NCBI GenBank assembly: GCA_002784625.1 | Contig: PFLP01000050.1 | Location: forward strand, 1 to 32,777 | Reading direction: 5' to 3' | Length of the DNA stretch: 32,777 nucleotides | Origin: Candidatus Pacebacteria bacterium CG_4_10_14_0_8_um_filter_42_14 | GTDB taxonomy: Bacteria > Patescibacteriota > Microgenomatia > UBA1400 > PJMF01 | Shown: one piece after another, positions 1-7,411 of the stretch | Numbering within the stretch: the first letter of the stretch is position 1 | How the letters are laid out: each line of letters begins with the position of its first letter | Notes under the pieces: model-generated | What the model was told of the DNA's origin: nothing | Database searches by the model: none | What the model saw: the letters and a program-made list of their open reading frames with translations, nothing else | Made by a program: the position numbers and the translations under genes

Positions 1-32
1 ATGGAAAGTAACTAAAAAACCAACACAAAAGT

Positions 33-530
33 TTACTTAACCCGATATGCACCAATGATGCTTCCCGCCGCTGCAGCAAAATAATGAACGCTTCCACTCT
101 TAGATAATACTGAATCATAAATATGAACTTTATTTTTATTTTCTAAGTAATCGTAGATGTATGCTTCGAGAGAGCCCGAAATAAAGGAAATACCCAGCAT
201 CCACACTGCTGCAAGGACTGCAAAGTGCAATGTAGTTATTAAATATGTCCACATGAGTGACGTGGCTGCAAGGATTATTAATCCCATGATCACACTTGCC
301 TTTCTTCCAAACTTGTCGCCAAAATATCCTGTTGGAATTTCGAACAGAAAACCTGCTACGGAGAATATAGCAAAGATTATTCCTATATCTGTATAGCTAA
401 GGCCCTTGGCAAGGAAGAACAAAGCAATAATTACATTGATTGGATGTAAACCGTAGAAGACTTTAAAGAGTAGGTATAAGACTAACGTCTTATCTTCTAG
501 AATCTCTTTTGGTAAAAATAGTTTGAGCAT
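33..530 (-). CDS. MFS-type transporter, N-terminal half only
   Basis: The 165-residue product looks like the first five or so helices of a major facilitator superfamily permease. It has hydrophobic segments in series and the MFS loop 2-3 signature near residues 68-78 (GYFGDKFGRKA). A normal MFS protein has about 400 residues and 12 helices, so this one stops near helix 5-6. The alternative frame across the end of the ORF stays open to the window edge and reads hydrophobic (IGLSKLLCWFFSYFP), which would fit a frameshift, though the window ends before this can be judged. It is the last visible gene of the minus-strand group, 36 bases after the small membrane protein. Substrate cannot be inferred. 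Confidence 0.6.
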   Translation of the reverse strand: MLKLFLPKEILEDKTLVLYLLFKVFYGLHPINVIIALFFLAKGLSYTDIGIIFAIFSVAGFLFEIPTGYFGDKFGRKASVIMGLIILAATSLMWTYLITTLHFAVLAAVWMLGISFISGSLEAYIYDYLENKNKVHIYDSVLSKSGSVHYFAAAAGSIIGAYRVK

Positions 531-542
531 AGATGCTACTTT

Positions 543-548
543 ATTGTA
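543..548 (-). promoter_or_regulatory. Possible -10 box for the MFS gene
   Basis: TACAAT on the minus strand lies 12 bases before the ATG of the MFS gene. No good -35 was found. It resembles the boxes placed before other transcription-unit heads in this window, but is weak on its own. Confidence 0.3.
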
Positions 549-566
549 TATCTTGATTCAGATTTC

Positions 567-884
567 CTATTTATTCAATTTATAAATAAAATGACCCAGC
601 CCCGCTCCTAAAATCAATGTCATACCCATGATGGGGAATAATGAGAGTGGTTGCTGCCAACCTATGAGAATGGCTGATGGAAGTAACACAAGCATTGAAA
701 TAACTATTCCGTTTTGATAACCCTCAAACCTAAGGCTAGATGTGCTTATTAAAAAACCAGAAACAATCCAAAGGAAAAACGCTGACAGGTTGGCATCCCA
801 GGTTAGTCCTTGAACTATCATAGGAATCAAATCAATAATCCCCGCCGCAGTGCCCAGGACAATACCCCAGTGATTTTTATTCAT
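567..884 (-). CDS. Small four-helix membrane protein, unknown function
   Basis: I chose the ATG at 884 (MNKNHWG...) rather than the ORF-track start because it gives a 105-residue protein starting at a membrane segment, has GGCGAG upstream, and overlaps the GNAT gene by 8 bases, as expected for translational coupling. Four hydrophobic segments are visible, roughly residues 5-26, 32-48, 58-76 and 81-102, with short loops and a basic C-terminus (YKLNK). No family is recognised and no catalytic motif is seen. It sits between a GNAT acetyltransferase and an MFS-like gene, so a membrane or transport role is possible but unsupported. Confidence 0.65.
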   Translation of the reverse strand: MNKNHWGIVLGTAAGIIDLIPMIVQGLTWDANLSAFFLWIVSGFLISTSSLRFEGYQNGIVISMLVLLPSAILIGWQQPLSLFPIMGMTLILGAGLGHFIYKLNK

Positions 885-1467
885 GTTGTTTCTCGCCTTT
901 CTTAACCATGAAGACAACGGGAATTCTCTTGCCCGAGGGCAGCACATTCCAATCTTCTTTTGGAGGTTGGACTAGATCTGGCTTTTCTACAAAACCATAC
1001 TTTGCATAAAGCGCTTTTGCCCTCTCATTATATGTAGCTACTTCCAGTTGGATTGGTTTTGAGTTTCCGAATTCTCGTAAGGCGAAGTCTATTAAACGTT
1101 TTCCATATCCTTTGCCTTGCTCAGAAGGTATGAGATAAATTTCTACAAGATCGTTTAATTCTGGCTCAAATAGAAGATGAATATATCCAATGATTTGAGT
1201 GTTCAAATGAACAACAAAAAACTTGTGAGATGAATCATTCATATCCGCTAAAATGAGTTGCTCTCGTTTTGGCATATCAACAAATCTTTTTTCCACATCT
1301 TCAACAGTAATTCCATGCTCCTGGTTTGGATAAGCTGACAGCCATGACTGTTTTTCTATTGCAGCAATTGTAGAAATATGAGAACCATTCGCAGGTTCAA
1401 TGCTTGGAAAAATTTGCGACTCTGCTTCTTTACTACTAATTTCCTTACTGTCAGAAGTATTAATCAT
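877..1467 (-). CDS. GNAT-family N-acetyltransferase
   Basis: This 196-residue protein carries the GNAT fold: the acetyl-CoA pyrophosphate loop reads QGKGYG after the strand VEIYLIP, roughly residues 117-133, followed by the later strand and helix around LEVATYNERAKALYAKYGF typical of motif B. It should transfer an acetyl group from acetyl-CoA to an unknown amine. The ATG at 1467 is preferred: it overlaps the aldehyde dehydrogenase stop as ATGA and has GGAG just upstream, while the longer ORF start has neither. The first 25 or so residues are polar and likely disordered. Substrate cannot be named. Confidence 0.8.
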   Translation of the reverse strand: MINTSDSKEISSKEAESQIFPSIEPANGSHISTIAAIEKQSWLSAYPNQEHGITVEDVEKRFVDMPKREQLILADMNDSSHKFFVVHLNTQIIGYIHLLFEPELNDLVEIYLIPSEQGKGYGKRLIDFALREFGNSKPIQLEVATYNERAKALYAKYGFVEKPDLVQPPKEDWNVLPSGKRIPVVFMVKKGEKQHE

Positions 1468-2840
1468 GCCTTCTCCGTCGCCACTACCTTGATCTGGCAA
1501 AGCTCGTGAAAACCATATTTTCCGTGTACTCGTCCTAAGCCTGAGTGTTTGTAGCCTCCAAATGGGCTAGAAGGGTGGAGGTAGAGAGTTCCGTTAATGC
1601 TGATCATGCCAGTTTTAAGTTTTCCTGCTACGCGAGCCGCTGTTTCTTTGTTTTCTGTGAAAACATATCCACCCAATCCATACTGAGTATCGTTAGCAAG
1701 CTCCAATGCTTCTTCCTCACTTTTAAAGGTCATAATTGGTAATACAGGTCCAAAAGTTTCTTCATTCCAAACTTTCATGTCATTGGTAACATTTGATAGA
1801 ACTGTCGGTTCAAAGAATGCCTCAGAAAGACCATTTGGTTTTTTGCCACCAATGAGAACTTTGGCTCCTTTATCGATCGCATCACTTACTTGAACTTTTA
1901 GGGCTTCAGCTTGTTTTATTGAAACAAGTGGGCCGAAATCGACGGTTGGATCTTCTGGATCTCCTAGTTTCTTAGACTCAAGCATTTTGACAATCGATGA
2001 TGTGACTTTACTGGCAATATCTTCATGAACAATGAGGCGTTTTAGTCCATCACAAATTTGTCCAGAGTTAGCGAAACGATTAAAGAAAACTGCCTCGGTG
2101 ACTTTTTCAATGTCCGCGTCTTTAAAAACAATGGCTGGGGCAGATCCACCAAGCTCTAAAAGAATTCTGATGAGTTTTTCTGCTGCGATAGCATAAAGTT
2201 GTTTTCCGACCTTCGTGCTTCCTGTGAAACTTATCAGATCAATATCTTCATGAACTAGCATGTCGCCGACTTCTCCACCTCCATAAACTTCTGAGAAAAC
2301 TCCTTTAGGAAGTTTAGAATCATTTATGCAGTCCTCGATAATCTTTCCCACTGATGCACATTCAGCCGCATGTTTATACACAACGGTATTTCCAACGACT
2401 AAGTTGGGAATTACCTGCCAAACGAAATTGGAGACTGGGAAATTCCAAGGAGAGATAACTGCAGCAACTCCGATTGGTTCATAATAAACAGTGTTAATAC
2501 TGCCCTCGTCTTCGTTTGAGATTTCGGGAGAAAGTGACTTTTCTGCGTTTTCAAGGTACCAGCGAAAGTACTCGACTCCTGCTTCAAGATCTAATTCTGT
2601 TCTCAGAGAGGAAGGCATGCCGATTGATTTAGTAGAAAGTTCGCCGATTTCTTCTAGTTTGTTTTCTAGTTTACTAAGTACGTTTTTCAAGATTTCGACT
2701 CTTCCAGATGTTCCAAGATCTGCCCAGGCTGATTGCGCGTGATGAGCGTCCTCGACTTTTGTATGGACTTCATTTTTAGTGGAGGTCTCCATTTCGTCAA
2801 TAATTTTATTTGTAGTTGGGTTTGTGTTTTGTAACTTCAT
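1464..2840 (-). CDS. NAD(P)-dependent aldehyde dehydrogenase (succinate-semialdehyde dehydrogenase-like)
   Basis: A full-length aldehyde dehydrogenase of 458 residues, oxidising an aldehyde to a carboxylate with NAD(P)+. Visible family motifs in order are the cofactor-binding SPWNFPVSNFVWQ, FTGSTKVGKQ, the general-base glutamate in LELGGSAP, the catalytic cysteine in SGQICDGLKR, and ETFGPVLPI. The short form lacking a long N-terminal extension and the CDGLKR context resemble the succinate-semialdehyde dehydrogenase group, but substrate is inference. The ATG at 2840 is chosen because a TATACT box lies 9 bases upstream, inside the longer ORF. It heads the minus-strand group and its TGA overlaps the GNAT start. 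Confidence 0.88.
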   Translation of the reverse strand: MKLQNTNPTTNKIIDEMETSTKNEVHTKVEDAHHAQSAWADLGTSGRVEILKNVLSKLENKLEEIGELSTKSIGMPSSLRTELDLEAGVEYFRWYLENAEKSLSPEISNEDEGSINTVYYEPIGVAAVISPWNFPVSNFVWQVIPNLVVGNTVVYKHAAECASVGKIIEDCINDSKLPKGVFSEVYGGGEVGDMLVHEDIDLISFTGSTKVGKQLYAIAAEKLIRILLELGGSAPAIVFKDADIEKVTEAVFFNRFANSGQICDGLKRLIVHEDIASKVTSSIVKMLESKKLGDPEDPTVDFGPLVSIKQAEALKVQVSDAIDKGAKVLIGGKKPNGLSEAFFEPTVLSNVTNDMKVWNEETFGPVLPIMTFKSEEEALELANDTQYGLGGYVFTENKETAARVAGKLKTGMISINGTLYLHPSSPFGGYKHSGLGRVHGKYGFHELCQIKVVATEKA

Positions 2841-2849
2841 AGTAAGTAA

Positions 2850-2855
2850 AGTATA
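2850..2855 (-). promoter_or_regulatory. -10 box for aldehyde dehydrogenase, near-leaderless
   Basis: TATACT on the minus strand ends 9 bases before the ATG; the overlapping TATATA is preceded by TG as an extended -10. Transcription would start at or next to the start codon. Confidence 0.5.
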
Positions 2856-2894
2856 TACCACTACCTCTCAACTCTTCTCGCATCTACAACAAAC

Positions 2895-2903
2895 TGATAC
2901 ACT
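2895..2903 (+). promoter_or_regulatory. Extended -10 promoter for the DUF1599 gene
   Basis: TGaTACACT ends 7 bases before the ATG at 2911. The 13-mer AACTGATACACTA containing it recurs on the minus strand before the GH15 gene. No convincing -35 is present. Confidence 0.5.
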
Positions 2904-2910
2904 ATCTAAC

Positions 2911-3216
2911 ATGAACAAACCAAAACAAGAACCCAAAACCCTTGACGCCGCTTTTGAGCTCGTCAGTGAAGAATTACTGGAAATGTTTTTGCAGAAACAT
3001 AAAGATTACGGAAAAGGCAACATTATTGCTAACGGTGAACTTGGTATCGCCATGCGCATCAGTGAGAAAGTCGAGAGGATTAAGCATCTCTTAGTTTCAG
3101 GAAATACACCAGCTAATGAGACAGTCGAAGAGACATGGGTCGATATTGCTGTATATGCTGTTATAGGTGTTATGTATTCTAGAAAACAGTTCCAGGAATT
3201 AGAAGTCAAGAAGTAA
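2911..3216 (+). CDS. DUF1599 / nucleotide modification associated domain 1 (Nmad1)-like protein
   Basis: The 101-residue product matches my memory of the DUF1599 pattern: KHKDYGKGN around residues 26-34, GELGIAMRISEKVERIKHLL around 38-57, then ETVEETWVDIAVYA near 69-82. The charged residues in these helices resemble the metal sites of all-alpha NTP pyrophosphohydrolases. A nucleotide-related role is therefore likely but unproven. The ORF track starts earlier, but the ATG at 2911 lies 7 bases after an extended -10, so the shorter form is chosen. It is divergent from the aldehyde dehydrogenase and converges on the sugar kinase with only two bases between stops. Confidence 0.72.
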   Translation: MNKPKQEPKTLDAAFELVSEELLEMFLQKHKDYGKGNIIANGELGIAMRISEKVERIKHLLVSGNTPANETVEETWVDIAVYAVIGVMYSRKQFQELEVKK

Positions 3217-3218
3217 GA

Positions 3219-4148
3219 CTATTGTTGTCTTAGTTTCGCCAGGGCCATTTTTAAAGCTCCGTTGACAGGAGGGTTTTCTGGGAAGACTAAATTTAGGCCA
3301 GAGTAGGTTCTAGTTAACTCTTCAACTAATGGGTCTTTTATGACCGGAAGTTGGACTACAGCTCCAGCAAATATGCAGTCGAAATTTTGGTCTTCAAGCT
3401 CAAGCTTTTCAATGAGAGTCTTTAACATCAAGAATAAATCTGCTACAGCTTTATGAATAATTTCGTGGGCGGCTTGATCATTTTGTGCGTAGGCAGCAGT
3501 ACAAATTCTTGCCAGACCACCAATCTCCACCTTAGATAAAAGAGGGTTGTAAACCTTATGTTTAAGTTGAGAGATGCTCGTAATCTTAAAATGTTGTAGA
3601 ACCATTTCTTCCAAAATTGATTTTGATCTTCTCCCGTCATGACTTTTTACTGCTTCACGAAGTACTTGTCTGCCGATGGCATATCCAGATCCCTGGTCGG
3701 TGAGTAAGAAGTCCATTCCTCCAGTTCTGGCTGTAATGCCTGCAGAATTTTTTCCATAACAATTAGAGCCTGTGCCAGAAATAATAATGATCGCGTTTGG
3801 TTGATCACTACCATTTTCAAGGGCAATGATGGCATCGTTTACCAAGGTAAAGTTTGTTACTGAAAACTGAGAGAAAACTTCTGAGAACATATTTTCGGCT
3901 AGTTGGCGTTCTTCTTCGCTATCCATTCCTGCCAGACCCATAACTAATTGATCGTAGGTAGTTTCGGGGGGAAGGGCTTGAGTAGCTTGTCTGATGACCT
4001 CGCGCAAATTAAAGCTAGCCGCACCAACAGAAGTGCTGGTCAGGTTTGTGGGGCCTGAAAGACCGGTGCCGACAACTGTACCGTTTTCGTCGGCACAAAG
4101 AACGTTAGTTTTTGTACCACCTCCATCGACTGCGATAACATATTTCAT
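3219..4148 (-). CDS. BadF/BadG/BcrA/BcrD-type sugar kinase (N-acetylglucosamine kinase-like)
   Basis: A 309-residue ASKHA-fold protein. The ATP-binding PHOSPHATE-1 motif is at the N-terminus (VDGGGTKTN, residues 7-15), a VNDA motif is near residue 103, the second glycine-rich loop IISGTGSNCYG is near 120-130, and DQGSGYAIG near 150-158. These fit the BadF/NagK group, which phosphorylates sugars such as N-acetylglucosamine or glucose with ATP. A GGAG ribosome site precedes the ATG, and the gene follows GH15 by 12 bases. Phosphorylating the glucose released by the glucoamylase next door is an attractive inferred role, but specificity cannot be read from the sequence. Confidence 0.82.
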   Translation of the reverse strand: MKYVIAVDGGGTKTNVLCADENGTVVGTGLSGPTNLTSTSVGAASFNLREVIRQATQALPPETTYDQLVMGLAGMDSEEERQLAENMFSEVFSQFSVTNFTLVNDAIIALENGSDQPNAIIIISGTGSNCYGKNSAGITARTGGMDFLLTDQGSGYAIGRQVLREAVKSHDGRRSKSILEEMVLQHFKITSISQLKHKVYNPLLSKVEIGGLARICTAAYAQNDQAAHEIIHKAVADLFLMLKTLIEKLELEDQNFDCIFAGAVVQLPVIKDPLVEELTRTYSGLNLVFPENPPVNGALKMALAKLRQQ

Positions 4149-4160
4149 AAGTGAGCTCCG

Positions 4161-6164
4161 TTATAGTTCATGGATAAGACTGGGATCAATAGGAGATTTT
4201 AGTTCCTGCTTTCTTTTTAGATAGGCAAGGACAGTTTCAATATAAACTGAGTGGCTCCAAACAAGAGGAGTTGCAGATAAAGACTGTCCAGTAGATGGAT
4301 GAAGTTGTTCAGCAAGAATACCCGAGTTATAAAGGTGAGAGGCAACCCAATCAAAGGTTTCGATAGCTCTCTCAAGCTGCATTAAATCCGTATCGGGATG
4401 GCGAATCACTCTTTGCGTTTCCCAAAGAGTGGTGATGAACCAAGGATTTGAAAGCTGGCCAGACTTAAAGTAGTTGTCATGCTCATAGCGAATGTAGCCA
4501 CCAACACTATCGGGATTGACTAGACGCTTATTAACTTGCTCGGCTGTTTTTTGGAGAAGTGGGTGTTTCATCTCGAGCATGCCGAAGTACCAGAGACCAA
4601 AAAGAGAGCTGGCATCGATTGTTTCGTCTTGAATGACTTTACCATTAACGATCCTTGCGAGGCGAATGAATGATTGTTGTTTCTCGCTATAAAGATGAGT
4701 TATGGCTGCTTTGCGAATTTCCTCTGCAGCTTTTTTATAGATTCTCATGTGATTGCGCTTATCAAGAAGTTCGGAAAACTTTGCTGCTGCCTCTAAGCCA
4801 CCGTAAACAGAGGCACATGTATAAGTGGAGACACCAATCATTTCTTCCCAAAGATCATAGGAGGGCATTGGTAGACCAGTTTCTTTATCACGGAAGTTAA
4901 CGAGGAAGGTGGCAATTTTTTCGATCAAAGGTTTATAAAGTAACTCGATAAACTCTAGATCTCTTGAGGTTTCGTAGTATTTCCAAAGGGCAAATAAGAC
5001 GCTCGCACTCTCATCTTCCTGAATAGGGAGCTGAAGAACTTTGTCATGTAGCCACTCGTCTTGAGCCGTGCTGGCATGCCAAGTCGAACCTAGACTTTCG
5101 TCAGAACGGAATCGATGATGCAAGTAGCCATCCGGGTGAAGTACATCCTTGCAGAAAAGAAAAAACGGCTTGGTAATTTCTTCGAATCCGGCCTGGCACA
5201 TGGTTGAGATGATGAAGGCAGCATCTCTTGGCCACATATAAGAGTAGTCATCCTTGCCGTACTCGATCATGGCACTATCAGCCGAAGCGATAACACTACC
5301 CTTGTTATCCATGTGACAACGCAAGATAAACAGAGAAGTCTCAAAAAGTTTTTTCTGTGCTTTGCTTAATCCAGAAAGGTCTGTTTGTTGCGTTTTTATC
5401 CAAGCGTGCCAGTAAGATTCAGTGGAGTGAATCATGGCAGCCGGAGTTTTTTGCATTACTAGTTCGTTGAGAGAGTAAGCTTCGTCAAGATTTTTTCCGG
5501 CGCAAATCCAGTAGTATGTCCTAGCCTTTTCATTTGGTTCGCAAGTTCCGCAAAATCTAACTACTGAATCTACAGAGCCATGTTCGACAGCGTTCTTTCC
5601 AAGTTTGCCATCCTCTGCATCTCGAAAAGTGCCCTCTTTGCCTTCATATTGGTAAGCACCAACAGAGTAGTCATCGATAGAGGTTCCTTGGGCAGTTCTG
5701 CCGTTAACAATGAAAACCCGTTTACCTTTATAGTGAACAATGGCATTGTGGGTGGGATCATAAAAAGCCGTATTGCGTTTTTTATTTTCCTCGATCATGA
5801 AGACTTGATGAAAGAAAAGCTTAACTTCTAAAGCTTCCTCACGATGATTGTAGATGTCAACCTGGCGGAGAAAAATATTCTCTTCGTTATAGACAATATC
5901 CTCCATTGAAACCGTTACTCCAAGCTTTTCGTTCTTGCAAACAAGATAGCCGACCATAGTTTCAGGTTTATAGCCAATTGAGATACTCCAGGTATCGTCG
6001 TCGAGCCATGAGAACGAGTCATTGACCATGACACCAATTCGATGTTTTTGCCCAGACACGTGATTCTCAAGACCAACATATGGATAGTAAAAATCCCTCA
6101 CGAAACCGTGGCGGTCAAGACAAACTAGGCAGGATCCATTTCCCAAGGTAAGTGCGCGGGCCAT
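4161..6164 (-). CDS. Glycoside hydrolase family 15 (glucoamylase-like)
   Basis: A 667-residue protein with the two-part GH15 layout: an N-terminal beta-sandwich domain (about residues 1-260) and an (alpha/alpha)6 barrel after it. Hallmarks are YMWPRDAAF near 313-321, the general-acid region SYDLWEEM near 431, and the second catalytic glutamate in LAEQLHPSTG near 621, followed by PLVWSHSVYIETV. It should release glucose from the non-reducing ends of alpha-glucans; trehalose is a possible alternative substrate in this family. There is no signal peptide, so it is probably cytoplasmic and acts on an internal glucan. The ATG lies 4 bases after the GH57 stop, and a TACACT box overlaps that stop. 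Confidence 0.88.
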   Translation of the reverse strand: MARALTLGNGSCLVCLDRHGFVRDFYYPYVGLENHVSGQKHRIGVMVNDSFSWLDDDTWSISIGYKPETMVGYLVCKNEKLGVTVSMEDIVYNEENIFLRQVDIYNHREEALEVKLFFHQVFMIEENKKRNTAFYDPTHNAIVHYKGKRVFIVNGRTAQGTSIDDYSVGAYQYEGKEGTFRDAEDGKLGKNAVEHGSVDSVVRFCGTCEPNEKARTYYWICAGKNLDEAYSLNELVMQKTPAAMIHSTESYWHAWIKTQQTDLSGLSKAQKKLFETSLFILRCHMDNKGSVIASADSAMIEYGKDDYSYMWPRDAAFIISTMCQAGFEEITKPFFLFCKDVLHPDGYLHHRFRSDESLGSTWHASTAQDEWLHDKVLQLPIQEDESASVLFALWKYYETSRDLEFIELLYKPLIEKIATFLVNFRDKETGLPMPSYDLWEEMIGVSTYTCASVYGGLEAAAKFSELLDKRNHMRIYKKAAEEIRKAAITHLYSEKQQSFIRLARIVNGKVIQDETIDASSLFGLWYFGMLEMKHPLLQKTAEQVNKRLVNPDSVGGYIRYEHDNYFKSGQLSNPWFITTLWETQRVIRHPDTDLMQLERAIETFDWVASHLYNSGILAEQLHPSTGQSLSATPLVWSHSVYIETVLAYLKRKQELKSPIDPSLIHEL

Positions 6165-6168
6165 TCGT

Positions 6169-7398
6169 TTAGTGTATCAGTTTCAGAGATGGGTGATCAA
6201 GCAGCTGATGAACTTTTGCCTTAATATCAGATAGAACGATGCTGTAACGTCGGTATGCCTCATAAGGAGAATCGAACGGGCTAAAGTAAGCGTGCACGTC
6301 CCCATCATTTGCCCACTTGGTGCACATGTAGTAAAAATGATCGCTTGTTTGCAAGTATCGCCACTGTTTTATGAGCTTTTCATCACCAATTGCCAAGATT
6401 TGTTTTTCTAAGCTGTAAAGAATTCGGAGCGAATCTTGCTGAAACGGATTATCAATCCAGGCAGTTAAATCTCGATCAACGTCAGCCCAAGATATAGGTA
6501 CTGGTACGTCGTAGACTTCAAGTTTTGTTGCTGGCTCGGAGGCGAACTGTGCGAAAATACTTCTTGGGAGCACGAAAGCGTGCTTGTCTTGAGCCACTGC
6601 AACCAGATTTGAAAAGAACTCGAAAATTCCAGTGTCCTCCCACTGGTGTTCTCCAAAAGTCTCGAAGTCCATGAAAAGATTGATTAACTCTTCATCTCCG
6701 TATCGATCGAGCCAATGAAGATATTTTTCTACTGTAAGAGGATATCCAGACCAGCTTTTATCCGAAAAACGAAAAGCAATGTCGTCAGAGAGTTCTGCGT
6801 GCTTGAGTAATATCGGCAGATGGCTGGGAGTGTAGCTATGATAAAGTCTGGTTTTTTGTCTATTTCCCAAATAGCGCGGCACGGCTTCAGTGAGTGTCCC
6901 TTCAAAACCTAGGGCTGCTACTTGTTCAGCGACGGCGTTTGAGTAAATCAATTCTGTGTTTCTAAAAGTAGTCGGGATTACTCCAAAGTAATCTAACATC
7001 GCTCGCTGATGTTCCATAACTTGGGCTTTAAACTCAGTGGGCGAGTAAATACTTGCCAGTGAGTGATAGTAAGTTTCACTAAAAACCTCAACCTGTCCTG
7101 TGGCAATAATATCTTGTAGCAGCGTCACAATTCCAGGTTCCCACTGCTGAGCTTGCTCTAGGAAAAGACCGCTGATTGATAAAGAAAAAACAAAGCTTGG
7201 ATACTTCTTCAGAAGCTTTTTCAGTAAAGACAACATGGGAAAGTATGATTTAGAAGCGACTTTATGAAAAACAACTTCGTTGGTGTCGTTTTCAGAACTC
7301 GAGACATACTTAGCAGCCTCGTCCCCAAGATCGAAAATAGAAAAATCTGCCAGTCTGCGTGGTTGATGCAGCTGGAAATAAACACAAATCTGAGCCAT
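6169..7398 (-). CDS. Glycoside hydrolase family 57 (alpha-amylase-like)
   Basis: The 409-residue protein shows the GH57 conserved regions: HQP near residue 12 (FQLHQPRRL), the FSETYYHSL segment near 109-117, the likely nucleophile glutamate in FRNTELIYSN near 147, and the likely acid/base aspartate in LFMDFETFGEHQW near 236-248. This family acts on alpha-1,4 or alpha-1,6 glucans by a retaining mechanism as amylase, glucanotransferase or branching enzyme. Its length and motif spacing look more like the short amylase type. No signal peptide is seen. It lies between a glycosyltransferase and GH15, so it probably trims or rearranges the same intracellular glucan. Confidence 0.88.
   Translation of the reverse strand: MAQICVYFQLHQPRRLADFSIFDLGDEAAKYVSSSENDTNEVVFHKVASKSYFPMLSLLKKLLKKYPSFVFSLSISGLFLEQAQQWEPGIVTLLQDIIATGQVEVFSETYYHSLASIYSPTEFKAQVMEHQRAMLDYFGVIPTTFRNTELIYSNAVAEQVAALGFEGTLTEAVPRYLGNRQKTRLYHSYTPSHLPILLKHAELSDDIAFRFSDKSWSGYPLTVEKYLHWLDRYGDEELINLFMDFETFGEHQWEDTGIFEFFSNLVAVAQDKHAFVLPRSIFAQFASEPATKLEVYDVPVPISWADVDRDLTAWIDNPFQQDSLRILYSLEKQILAIGDEKLIKQWRYLQTSDHFYYMCTKWANDGDVHAYFSPFDSPYEAYRRYSIVLSDIKAKVHQLLDHPSLKLIH
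6171..6179 (-). promoter_or_regulatory. Extended -10 box inside the end of the GH57 gene, for GH15
   Basis: TGaTACACT on the minus strand overlaps the last GH57 codons and ends 6 bases before the GH15 ATG. It shares AACTGATACACTA with the DUF1599 promoter. GH15 may therefore also be transcribed separately. The overlap with coding sequence means the match could be chance. Confidence 0.4.
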
Positions 7399-7411
7399 AG
7401 GTAAAGACTAT

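Noticed and set aside
2779-2910. Long N-terminal extension of the DUF1599 ORF
   Set aside because: It overlaps the aldehyde dehydrogenase start on the other strand and its hydrophobic sequence is translated promoter DNA. The extended -10 box at 2895-2903 lies inside it.
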